Assembly: GCA_052118425.1 (NCBI GenBank)
Contig: JBQKHF010000073.1
Origin: Roseburia_C sp900315735
GTDB lineage: Bacteria > Bacillota > Clostridia > Lachnospirales > Lachnospiraceae
DNA: 5,645 nucleotides
Reading direction: 5' to 3' (one strand)
Shown here: piece after piece, positions 1 to 5,415 of the stretch
Position numbering within the stretch: position 1 is the first letter of the stretch
Layout of the letters: the number at the start of each line of letters is the position of its first letter
Position numbers and translations under genes: made by a program
Notes under the pieces: generated by a model
The model's input: only the letters and a program-made list of their open reading frames with translations
The model's database searches: none
What the model was told of the DNA's origin: nothing

Positions 1-158
1 TTGGTGTATGTAACTTTACGGTACTGTTTTAGATAATCTAAATGCCGTTGCCCCCAGATGCCTATTGCCTGTTCTTCTTCGGCGGGTACAGTTAAGCACG
101 GTATCAAATAACCCCCTTGCCTTTCGTATTTGCCGCCCAGTTCCTCAAATAATGATTG
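1..158 (-). pseudogene. tnpV: TnpV-like transposon protein, N-terminal fragment
   Basis: Read on the minus strand, positions 158 down to 3 encode an uninterrupted stretch starting QSLFEELGGKYERQGGYLIP and continuing through a PAEEEQ and an IGIWGQRHLDYLKQYRKVTY segment. I recognise this as the N-terminal third of TnpV, a small protein of unclear function carried by Tn4451/Tn4453-type elements of Clostridia; this rests on remembered family sequence. The rest of the protein lies beyond the left edge. The usual initiator Met should precede Gln-Ser-Leu-Phe, but the codon there is GTA and the frame meets a stop at 171-173, so the native start appears lost at a junction near 155-160, where serine hydrolase sequence begins on the other strand. 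It could start at the TTG at 168-170, but no ribosome binding site supports that. Confidence is high for the family and moderate for it being broken. Confidence 0.72.
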
Positions 159-159
159 T

Positions 160-912
160 ACAATAGACAACTATTTATCTTTACCGGAAGGAAATACATA
201 TCCAACAATAGAGGAACTATTGACACATACTTCAGGCTATAAAGGATATTATTTAGAAAGTCCTATGGTTTCTAACTTTTTTAATGGTAGAAATGATTTT
301 TATGGTGTTACAAAAGAAATGGTTTCTGACAAAGCAGGAAACTTGAATATGAATAAAGCAAGTTATGATTTCGTATATTCTAATTATGGTTATGCAGTAT
401 TAGGACTTGTTCTTGAGTCAGTATATGAAACGGAATATACAAGCTTGTTAAATGATTTTGCACAAAATGAATTATGTTTAACCTCAACACAGATTTCTGA
501 TAAAAGCGGAGACCTTGGAAAGTATTGGGATTGGAAAGAAGGCGATGCATATTTGTCAGCGGGAGCTGTCACATCAAATATTGAGGATATGCTTTTATAC
601 GCACAGATGCAACTTGAAGATAATTCATATTTTTCAGATTGCCATAATAGCCTGAAAAGCATTAATGCATCAACCGAAATGTATAAAACCATGGGTATTC
701 ATATGGATGAGATAGGAATGTCTTGGATTCTTGATAGTAAGAATAACATCATATGGCATAATGGTGGTACAGGAAATTATAATAGCTATCTTGGTTTTAA
801 TCCCGAAACAGGTACAGCTGTTGTTGTGCTTTCAAATCTCGCCCCGAATTATAGAGTCCCAGCTACTGTATTAGGTGTAAAATTGTTATTAGAACTTGAT
901 AATGAGAAGTGA
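160..912 (+). pseudogene. Serine hydrolase (beta-lactamase/PBP-like), 5'-truncated
   Basis: The open frame runs from a TTG at 130, but family-like sequence starts only near 160; residues before that are antisense tnpV. It resembles the class C beta-lactamase / D-Ala-D-Ala carboxypeptidase-like serine hydrolase superfamily. Visible motifs, counted from the TTG at 130, are the LLTHTSG segment (about 30-36), the Tyr-Ser-Asn triad typical of the YxN motif (83-85), a SAGAVTSNIEDM segment (143-154) and HNGGTG (210-215), which occupies the KTG-equivalent position. The SxxK motif with the nucleophilic serine should lie upstream of LLTHTSG and is absent, as are any signal peptide, ribosome binding site and promoter. 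The product is therefore probably inactive and the gene a remnant. Codon use is much more AT-rich than in the mobile element downstream, suggesting resident or separately acquired DNA. A terminator follows the stop codon. Confidence 0.75.
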
Positions 913-942
913 AACTTTCAGCTTTACGCATACTATGTATTT

Positions 943-985
943 AAAATAGCCTTATCCATTCTGTGTATGGATAGGGCTATTTTTT
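943..985 (+). terminator. Intrinsic terminator after the serine hydrolase
   Basis: Positions 943-959 pair with 967-983 in a 17-bp stem containing a single G-T wobble, with a 7-nt loop (960-966). A run of six T follows (980-985), partly inside the stem. It sits 31 bp after the hydrolase stop codon, as expected for a Rho-independent terminator. Read on the minus strand the stem has one A-C mismatch and a shorter T run, so it could also stop transcription leaving the relaxase gene, less efficiently. Confidence 0.85.
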
Positions 986-994
986 CGGTTGGGG

Positions 995-1013
995 GGGGCG
1001 ATTATCTCGCCCC
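995..1013. repeat. GC-rich hairpin at the relaxase stop codon
   Basis: GGGGCGA (995-1001) and TCGCCCC (1007-1013) form a 7-bp perfect inverted repeat with a 5-nt loop that contains the relaxase stop codon (1002-1004, minus). It is preceded by an unbroken run of eight G (991-998). No T run follows in either direction close enough to make it a standard terminator. It may mark or lie near the left end of the mobile element, which is an inference. Confidence 0.45.
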
Positions 1014-2588
1014 TTTATCTCTGCTTCGGTAAGGTTGACTGGCATTCTGCCTGTCAGCCATTTCTTGATATCGTTGTAACTTTTCGTGCATGGTTTCGGT
1101 TTTTGGAGTGGCTTTCTCTCCGTAGAATTCCTCCCACTTGGCACATTCTTTCTGATATGCTTCGGTTGCATGCTGTGCGGTATAGAATGCTGTGTAGAAA
1201 TCCTGCACCGTTGCAAATCCATGCTGTCTGACGATACCGGATAATCCGGCTTTGAGGGTTCGGATTTCCTCGGTTTTGGTGGCAATCTTGCTTTCAAGCT
1301 CCTTTTTCTTGGTGAGCCTTGCAAGCCCCTTCAAATCGCTTAATTCAATCTCCAGTTTTGTCCGTTCACGCTCTGCTTCAAAGATAAGGTTATTGTGTTT
1401 ATCAAGAGTAACCTTGACCTTTTGAAGTCTTGGGAAAGCGGTAGCTTCCGGTGGCATAACCGGTCTTGGTGGTATCTGTGGCTTGGGCAGTTCTACAACA
1501 TCTGTTTCCAGAACAGTTACGGTAACTGTAACGCTTGGTGACTTAGGCTCTGTTATTGTTTCCTTAGCTGGAGCTGTAACTATATCTGCGGTGTCCACAG
1601 CTTTTATATCTGCCTTGCTTCCATACTCTTTTTCTAGAGTTTCACGGAACAGCTTGTCTTTCAGTTCCCATGCGGCGGTCAGCACCTTGGAAATCAAAAG
1701 TGCAAGTTTGGCTGTGGCTGTTGTGATAATGCCTGCCAGTTTCTCAGGACACTTGCCGAATACATCAATGGATAACCGGATACGCTCCGTAATCCATTTC
1801 TGCTTTATCTGCCGTATCTCATCCTCCGGCACTTGGCTGACTAAGGCTCGGTCTACTTCGTGATTCCACTGCATACGCACCTCGTTATCTTCCTTTATCT
1901 GTTCCTCTTTGGGATTATTCTTGCCGATTTTCTTGGTGGCAAGGTATAATCCGTTTTTATCAAACACATGGAGCTTGTCTTTATCATCCTCTATCAGAAG
2001 ATTGATAAGGTCAGTATAGAAGCGTTTCGCTTCATCTAGATAATGCTCCTGCTTAAACGGTTTGTTTTTGGCGGTAAATAAGGTTCGTTCATAGACTTCG
2101 CCTTTTTTAATTATCTTACAGCCCTTGCGGACATTACCTCTATCATCCAGTATCTCTTTCTTGGTGCGTACATGTTTTTTCTGTTCGTTGTAGAACATAT
2201 TGCGTGTTGCAATCTTTTCTATGGGTTCCGGTAACAGTTCCCTTTCGGAAAAGATGAGATGGATATGATAGTTGGTTTTGCGTTTGTTGTGGTGCAGGGC
2301 TGATACACACTCCACACCATATTTTTCCTTAAAGCGGTAGGTAAACATCTGTAACAGCTTGCTGGGATCATAGAGGTCGGGAAAAGATTCCGGTAATGCT
2401 ATAATCAGTTCCCTTGCCTCGATACATTTCCCCTCTGTACCGCTTTTTAGAAATTCCTGCTGATTAAATCTGGCAAGTTCCGTCCAGTAATGGCGGTCTG
2501 TTGTTTCATAGACTGCATAGAGATTTTCCTGCTTGGCATGACTGGATATATAAGTAATCCTGCCACGGACATTGTGGAGCTTGCTCAT
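1002..2588 (-). CDS. MobA/MobL-family relaxase (conjugative mobilization protein)
   Basis: A 528-residue protein of the MobA/MobL relaxase group: it should nick the element's origin of transfer, stay bound to the 5' end of the transferred strand and lead it into a recipient through a helper conjugation channel. The N-terminal domain (about 1-200) carries a likely active-site tyrosine near residue 13 (RGRITYISS), an EARELIIALPESF segment (57-69), and the metal-binding histidines, HH at 99-100 and HIH at 108-110 in YHIHLIFSERE. A basic stretch follows (about 130-185). The middle is variable, with a VTVTVTV run (353-359) and a proline-rich linker (369-380). Residues about 400-450 are charged and heptad-like, probably coiled coil. 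The ATG at 2588 is the only canonical start after the in-frame stop at 2640-2642, yet the strong Shine-Dalgarno lies well upstream (see findings). The tyrosine assignment is by position only. No partner MobC-like protein is visible. Confidence 0.88.
   Translation of the reverse strand: MSKLHNVRGRITYISSHAKQENLYAVYETTDRHYWTELARFNQQEFLKSGTEGKCIEARELIIALPESFPDLYDPSKLLQMFTYRFKEKYGVECVSALHHNKRKTNYHIHLIFSERELLPEPIEKIATRNMFYNEQKKHVRTKKEILDDRGNVRKGCKIIKKGEVYERTLFTAKNKPFKQEHYLDEAKRFYTDLINLLIEDDKDKLHVFDKNGLYLATKKIGKNNPKEEQIKEDNEVRMQWNHEVDRALVSQVPEDEIRQIKQKWITERIRLSIDVFGKCPEKLAGIITTATAKLALLISKVLTAAWELKDKLFRETLEKEYGSKADIKAVDTADIVTAPAKETITEPKSPSVTVTVTVLETDVVELPKPQIPPRPVMPPEATAFPRLQKVKVTLDKHNNLIFEAERERTKLEIELSDLKGLARLTKKKELESKIATKTEEIRTLKAGLSGIVRQHGFATVQDFYTAFYTAQHATEAYQKECAKWEEFYGEKATPKTETMHEKLQRYQEMADRQNASQPYRSRDKGAR
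1513..1529. repeat. 17-bp perfect palindrome inside the relaxase gene
   Basis: ACAGTTAC (1513-1520), a central G, and GTAACTGT (1522-1529) form an 8-bp perfect inverted repeat. It lies in the codons for the Val-Thr repeat of the relaxase linker (residues about 353-359). It may simply reflect the alternating Val/Thr codons, or it could be a protein binding site. Confidence 0.5.
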
Positions 2589-2617
2589 CTGAATAAATGA
2601 ATTTCTTTCGATAGTGC

Positions 2618-2623
2618 TTCCTC
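2618..2623 (-). promoter_or_regulatory. Shine-Dalgarno site of the relaxase gene
   Basis: On the minus strand GGAGGA reads at 2623 down to 2618, inside a longer purine run. It is a strong ribosome binding site, but 29 nt separate it from the ATG at 2588. Six nt after it lies an in-frame ATC codon (2612-2610, minus), exactly where a start would be expected. Confidence 0.6.
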
Positions 2624-2659
2624 CTCTCGTAAATGTTACTTAGGGAAAGAGGTGGAAGG

Positions 2660-2689
2660 ATTATAAGTGAGTGGACACTTAGGTGTCCG
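2660..2689 (-). promoter_or_regulatory. Candidate promoter of the relaxase gene
   Basis: On the minus strand a perfect TATAAT (2665 to 2660) is preceded by an 18-bp spacer and CGGACA (2689 to 2684), which matches TTGACA at four of six positions. Transcription would start near 2653, giving a leader of about 65 nt. The 16-bp palindrome at 2673-2688 sits across the -35 box and spacer. Confidence 0.55.
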
Positions 2690-2843
2690 GTTACGAATAC
2701 GATGCCGTATCCGGCAATAAGAGCTCGATGCAATCGCGAAATACCCAGAGTATAAATCGAAGATTTGTGCGAAGGGTGTATTTCGCTCTCAATCGCCGAG
2801 GGCTTGCAAAAGAATTGCACTAAAAGGTCTGCACCACTCACTT
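2665..2843. other. Candidate oriT / highly structured noncoding region
   Basis: The gene-free gap between relaxase and excisionase (2589-2995) is packed with inverted repeats here. A 10-bp perfect repeat encloses the region (AAGTGAGTGG at 2665-2674, CCACTCACTT at 2834-2843). Inside are GGACAC/GTGTCC (2673-2678 and 2683-2688); CCGGTTACG/CGTATCCGG (2687-2695 and 2706-2714, one mismatch); TGCCG/CGGCA (2703-2707 and 2712-2716); GCGAAATAC/GTATTTCGC (2736-2744 and 2778-2786) enclosing AAATC-GAA-GATTT (2754-2766); and TGCAA/TTGCA (2805-2809 and 2815-2819). A direct repeat CAATCGC occurs at 2731-2737 and 2790-2796. Position just upstream of a relaxase gene and this repeat content fit an origin of transfer, with the imperfect 9-bp repeat at 2687-2714 a candidate nic-proximal recognition site. 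The nick site cannot be assigned. A structured RNA is the alternative reading. Confidence 0.55.
2673..2688. promoter_or_regulatory. Palindrome over the relaxase promoter (possible operator)
   Basis: GGACAC-TTAG-GTGTCC is a 6-bp perfect inverted repeat with a 4-nt centre. It covers most of the -35 element and part of the spacer of the predicted minus-strand relaxase promoter. A protein bound here would block that promoter. Autorepression by the relaxase at oriT is known for other mobilization systems and is a reasonable but unproven guess. Confidence 0.45.
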
Positions 2844-2893
2844 CAATATGAAATTGTCCTGTAAAATTCCTGCTCCTTTCCCGTAAGTTTTGG

Positions 2894-2922
2894 TTGATAC
2901 CAGAGGAAGCACATGATATAAT
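2894..2922 (+). promoter_or_regulatory. Near-consensus promoter for a small plus-strand RNA
   Basis: TTGATA (2894-2899), a spacer of exactly 17 bp, and TATAAT (2917-2922) with an upstream TG extended -10 (2914-2915) make one of the strongest promoters in the window. It points away from the relaxase and toward the 3' end of the oppositely oriented xis gene. No open reading frame follows on this strand before the terminator at 2967-2997. Predicted start is near 2929. Confidence 0.7.
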
Positions 2923-2928
2923 CTATTT

Positions 2929-2998
2929 GCGTGTAGGTATATCATGGCTTCGGTCTGATACATACCAAAGGGTGGTTTCGTAGGAAGCCACCCTTTTA
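2929..2998 (+). ncRNA. Predicted ~70-nt small RNA with two hairpins
   Basis: The segment runs from the predicted start of the strong plus-strand promoter to the T run of a terminator hairpin. After a 7-nt 5' tail comes hairpin 1 (2936-2966): GGTA pairs with TACC, TATCA with TGATA, and GGC with GTC, capped by the very stable cUUCGg tetraloop at 2948-2953. Hairpin 2 (2967-2996) follows with no spacer and is the terminator. No start codon here opens more than a few codons on the plus strand. The RNA would be antisense to the 3' end of the xis message and to any transcript continuing from xis into the relaxase region, so it might limit relaxase expression or excision. It matches no family I can name; existence and role are predictions. 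Confidence 0.5.
2967..2997 (+). terminator. Terminator hairpin shared by the small RNA and xis
   Basis: AAAGGGTGGTTTC (2967-2979) pairs with GAAGCCACCCTTT (2984-2996) in a 13-bp stem with one G-T wobble and a GTAG loop, followed by a short T run (2994-2997). The wobble and T run favour the plus strand. On the minus strand the hairpin begins at the xis stop codon and would be a weaker terminator, with one C-A mismatch and TTT before GG. Confidence 0.75.
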
Positions 2999-3229
2999 AG
3001 TTACAGCAGTTTTTCGACTAACTGCTCTGACAGTATTCTTATCCCTTAAGTCCCTGCCCTCATTGGCTTCCATGAACTGCTCCAGTATATCAGTTTTTAT
3101 AAGAACCTTTCGTCCTACCTGAAGTACCGGGAGCTTCTTCCACTTTACCAAATCTCGGAGTGTATTTCTTCCGATACCGGTATAGTCGGCTGCTTCCTCA
3201 ATGGATAAGGCAATTTTCATTTCTGTCAT
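2996..3229 (-). CDS. xis: Excisionase-family DNA-binding protein (Xis)
   Basis: A 77-residue basic protein with a MerR-like winged helix-turn-helix of the excisionase type (HTH_17 class) at about residues 8-54: SIEEAADYTGIGRNTLRDLV supplies the two helices, and the PVLQVGRKVLIKTDILEQF segment the wing and final helix. Such proteins bend DNA at the element's ends and steer the tyrosine integrase toward excision. The start at 3229 is set by a textbook ribosome binding site, AAGGAGGTGATTC, 1 nt from the ATG with GGAGG spaced 7 nt; the internal ATG at codon 4 is too far to be preferred. It diverges from the regulator gene and lies 407 bp upstream of the relaxase in the same orientation. Its promoter carries a downstream palindrome, so it is probably repressed by the neighbouring regulator. 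The C-terminal basic tail (about 57-77) is unassigned. A general helix-turn-helix regulator is the alternative. Confidence 0.85.
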   Translation of the reverse strand: MTEMKIALSIEEAADYTGIGRNTLRDLVKWKKLPVLQVGRKVLIKTDILEQFMEANEGRDLRDKNTVRAVSRKTAVT

Positions 3230-3230
3230 T

Positions 3231-3243
3231 GAATCACCTCCTT
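3231..3243 (-). promoter_or_regulatory. Ribosome binding site of xis
   Basis: AAGGAGGTGATTC on the minus strand is almost fully complementary to the 3' end of 16S rRNA, indicating efficient translation once xis mRNA is made. It decides the start at 3229. Confidence 0.85.
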
Positions 3244-3246
3244 CTG

Positions 3247-3263
3247 AATTGCATTATGCAATT
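3247..3263. promoter_or_regulatory. Operator-like palindrome downstream of the xis promoter
   Basis: AATTGCAT-T-ATGCAATT is an 8-bp perfect inverted repeat around one central base. It lies just after the predicted xis start point (about 3271, minus strand) and before the ribosome binding site. Its core TTGCA-N3-TGCAA recurs at 3338-3350, implying one protein binds both, most likely the adjacent Cro/CI-type regulator. Confidence 0.65.
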
Positions 3264-3277
3264 TTTGAACTAAGCCT

Positions 3278-3306
3278 ACTATAAACCTTTTATATCATTC
3301 TGTCAA
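3278..3306 (-). promoter_or_regulatory. Promoter of xis
   Basis: On the minus strand a perfect TTGACA (3306 to 3301) is followed by exactly 17 bp and TATAGT (3283 to 3278). This predicts a start near 3271 and a leader of about 42 nt containing the palindrome at 3247-3263. Confidence 0.8.
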
Positions 3307-3337
3307 GCGTTACGAAATTTTAAAAATAATTATTAAC

Positions 3338-3350
3338 TTGCATATTGCAA
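3338..3350. promoter_or_regulatory. Operator-like palindrome over the regulator's -35 box
   Basis: TTGCA-TAT-TGCAA repeats the core of the 3247-3263 palindrome. Its right half is itself part of the -35 box (3345-3350) of the regulator promoter, so a bound protein would exclude RNA polymerase and give autorepression. Confidence 0.65.
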
Positions 3351-3373
3351 TTGTAAAAGATGTATGTTATAGT
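3345..3373 (+). promoter_or_regulatory. Promoter of the Cro/CI-type regulator gene
   Basis: TTGCAA (3345-3350), a 17-bp spacer and TATAGT (3368-3373) predict a start near 3380, shortly before the ribosome binding site at 3391-3395. This also excludes an in-frame ATG at 3360, which lies inside the promoter. Confidence 0.7.
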
Positions 3374-3404
3374 AGTACCATACCGAAAAAGGAGGCGTAT
3401 GAAG

Positions 3405-4022
3405 ATGAAAGATAAAGAATTACGCAAGCTAATCGGTAGCAGGGCAAAACAGCGAAGATTGGAGCTTGGATTGAAACAGCCTTATGTCGCTGAAAAGATG
3501 GGAGTGACAGCTTCCACCATTCAGAGATATGAAGCCGGAACAATCGACAATACCAAGAAACTGGTGCTGGATGGACTTTCAGAAGCACTTCATGTATCCG
3601 TGGAATGGCTCAAAGGAGAGGCAGAGGAATACGAAACAGACATTACGGATAAAAGGGAATTACAGATTCGTGATGCAATGGGAAGTATCCTAAACCGCTT
3701 ACCCTTTGACCTTAATAATGAGGAAGCTGACTTCTCGAAAGACCTACTGCTACTGATGTTACAGGAGTATGAGTTGTTTATGGATTCGTTCCAGTTTGCC
3801 TGCAAGAACTTCAAGGGCAACACGGAGAATGCAGACATAGCAGCCACAATAGGTTTTGAATCGAATAAGGAATACAACGAAATCATGTTTCTTAGGGAGA
3901 TTACCCACACAGTCAATGCCTTTAATGACATGGCAGATGTGATAAGGCTCTATTCCAAGAAACCGGAGACAGCCACACAGAGGCTTGCAAATCTTTTATC
4001 GGAAGATTCCGAATCGGTATAG
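3405..4022 (+). CDS. Cro/CI-type (XRE) helix-turn-helix transcriptional regulator
   Basis: A 205-residue protein with an N-terminal XRE helix-turn-helix (about residues 6-70), including KQPYVAEKMGVTASTIQRYE across the positioning and recognition helices and a VSVEWLKGE segment closing the domain. The C-terminal 130 residues are acidic and probably helical, and I cannot assign them; there is no Ser/Lys LexA-type self-cleavage signature or HExxH peptidase motif. The likely role is a DNA-binding switch controlling its own gene and divergent xis through matching palindromes. The start is chosen at 3405, nine nt after GGAGG (3391-3395); the ATG at 3399 is only three nt away and less likely, though possible (207 residues). 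The gene precedes the integrase by 83 bp on the same strand, so readthrough could couple them. How the repressor is inactivated is not evident. Confidence 0.85.
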   Translation: MKDKELRKLIGSRAKQRRLELGLKQPYVAEKMGVTASTIQRYEAGTIDNTKKLVLDGLSEALHVSVEWLKGEAEEYETDITDKRELQIRDAMGSILNRLPFDLNNEEADFSKDLLLLMLQEYELFMDSFQFACKNFKGNTENADIAATIGFESNKEYNEIMFLREITHTVNAFNDMADVIRLYSKKPETATQRLANLLSEDSESV

Positions 4023-4023
4023 T

Positions 4024-4085
4024 TAGACAACCGGAGTTATGATATACTTACACGCAAGAAGCATTTCATCAGTTCCGATTGTCTA
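4024..4085. repeat. Long imperfect inverted repeat ahead of the integrase
   Basis: TAGACAACCGGA (4024-4035) and TCCGATTGTCTA (4074-4085) are complementary at 11 of 12 positions, extended by two G-T wobbles and one A-T pair to 4038/4071. The loop of about 32 nt holds the extended -10 element of the integrase promoter. The right arm ends 5 nt before the integrase ribosome binding site. It could fold in mRNA read through from the regulator gene, or be a protein binding site. Confidence 0.6.
4040..4048 (+). promoter_or_regulatory. Candidate extended -10 promoter of the integrase
   Basis: TGATATACT gives a TG-N-TATACT extended -10 with no good -35 box at the usual distance. It would start transcription near 4055, separately from the regulator gene. 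The single element makes this a moderate call. Confidence 0.45.
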
Positions 4086-4105
4086 TATCGAAAGGAGAAA
4101 CGATT

Positions 4106-5404
4106 ATGGCAAAAGGTTCTGTAAGGAAAAAAGGCAAGAAATGGTATTACCGCTATTATGTGGAGGATGCCAGTGGTAACTTGGTTCAGAAGGAATGCGT
4201 AGGGACAGAAAGCAAGTCGGAAACGGAAAAACTGCTCCGTAAGGCTATGGAGGAATACGAAAGTAAGAAAATCGTAGCCAAAACGGAGAACATCACACTG
4301 GGAGAGCTTCTGGATGTGTGGGTGGATGAGGAATTAAAAGTCAGTTCCCTTAGTAATAACACTGTAACCCTTTATCTTGGGGTAGTGAAGATTATGAAAA
4401 GACACCCTTTAAGCAAGAGAAAGCTTCGTACAGTCACAAGTGAACACATGCAGGAATATATGGATTATTTAAGCTTCGGTGGAACGGCTCCCAATGGTAC
4501 GGAAGCAAAGCCGTTAAGCATAGACCGTATCCATTCTTTTTCAGCAGTGTTACAGAGGGCTTTCCGGTATGCGGTGTTTCCAAAGCAGTATATCAGTTTC
4601 AACCCTATGCAGTATGTAGTAATCAGAAGACCGACGCAGGAAGTGGATTTGTTTGCTACGGAAGATGAAGATTTTTCGCAGGAAAAGACCATTACTCACC
4701 AGCAGTACAATGAAATCGTAGATTATCTTACCAAGAAGAAAAGCTCCTCATTGTTGGCAGTGCAGATAGCATATTATGCAGGTCTGCGAATTGGGGAAGT
4801 GACCGGATTATCTTGGGATGACATCAACTTAGAGGAACAGTATCTGACGGTGCGTAGGAGCTTAAGCCGGAACAATGCAAGGCATAAGCTGGAGCTTGGA
4901 CCTACCAAGCGTAAAAAGGTCAGAATCGTGGATTTTGGCGATACCCTTGCTGAAATCTTACGAAAGGCAAAAAAAGAACAACACAAGCAACGCTTTCAGT
5001 ACGGACAGCTTTATCAGCGGAATTACTACAAGGAAGTCAGAGAAAAGAACAGAGTTTACTACGAACTGTATTCATTGGACGGAACACAGGAAGTGCCGGA
5101 GGACTACACAGAGATTTCTCTGGTGTGTGTCAGACAGGACGGAATGTACTTAGGAAGGGAAGCACTGGACTGGATGTGCAGGTCAATCAGGAAGCACCTG
5201 AAAGGATTTGAAAACTTCCACTTCCACTCATTAAGACACACTTACACAAGCAATCTGTTAGCAAACGGAGCACCACCAAAGGATGTGCAGGAGCTCTTGG
5301 GACATTCCGCAGTAAGTACCACAATGAATATTTACGCCCACGCTACAAGGGAAGCCAAGAAGAATTCAGCAAGGCTTCTTGATAAGGTAGTAGGGAACGA
5401 TTAA
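4106..5404 (+). CDS. int: Tyrosine recombinase / integrase (Tn916-type)
   Basis: A 432-residue, apparently complete tyrosine integrase that should catalyse integration and, with Xis, excision of the element. The N-terminal part (about 1-55; SVRKKGKKWYYRYYV) is the AP2-like arm-site DNA-binding domain of Tn916-type integrases. A SAM-like core-binding domain follows (about 62-175), then the catalytic domain (about 195-425). All expected active-site residues are visible: Arg228 in AGLRIGE, Lys268 in GPTKRKK, His374 and Arg377 in HSLRHTY, His400 in LLGHS, and nucleophile Tyr410 in NIYAHA. The length is slightly above the roughly 400 of Tn916 Int, owing to a segment around residues 290-345. The start at 4106 follows AAAGGAGA (4091-4098) at good spacing; an upstream in-frame TTG at 4079 overlaps the inverted repeat and lacks a site. 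It is the last gene of the element, with repeats immediately downstream. Confidence 0.95.
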   Translation: MAKGSVRKKGKKWYYRYYVEDASGNLVQKECVGTESKSETEKLLRKAMEEYESKKIVAKTENITLGELLDVWVDEELKVSSLSNNTVTLYLGVVKIMKRHPLSKRKLRTVTSEHMQEYMDYLSFGGTAPNGTEAKPLSIDRIHSFSAVLQRAFRYAVFPKQYISFNPMQYVVIRRPTQEVDLFATEDEDFSQEKTITHQQYNEIVDYLTKKKSSSLLAVQIAYYAGLRIGEVTGLSWDDINLEEQYLTVRRSLSRNNARHKLELGPTKRKKVRIVDFGDTLAEILRKAKKEQHKQRFQYGQLYQRNYYKEVREKNRVYYELYSLDGTQEVPEDYTEISLVCVRQDGMYLGREALDWMCRSIRKHLKGFENFHFHSLRHTYTSNLLANGAPPKDVQELLGHSAVSTTMNIYAHATREAKKNSARLLDKVVGND

Positions 5405-5415
5405 GACGAAAACAA

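Noticed and set aside
2506..2841. A 111-codon minus-strand reading frame starting at GTG 2841
   Set aside because: It has no properly spaced ribosome binding site, overlaps the relaxase gene by 83 bp in another frame, and its sequence is mostly the inverted repeats of the oriT-like region. I recognise no protein family in it.
2838..2963. A 41-residue minus-strand reading frame (ATG 2963 to TGA 2838)
   Set aside because: There is no ribosome binding site before the ATG, which lies inside the predicted small-RNA hairpin. The frame may be open by chance, although its conservation in homologous elements would be worth a look.
3360..3404. Longer regulator start at ATG 3360
   Set aside because: This ATG lies within the promoter spacer and has no ribosome binding site; the added residues (MYVIVVPYRKRRR) do not belong to the helix-turn-helix family.
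977..5153. Other open frames opposite or within the relaxase, regulator, integrase and hydrolase genes
   Set aside because: They lie inside well-supported genes in other frames, lack ribosome binding sites and show no family features, so they are taken as shadows.
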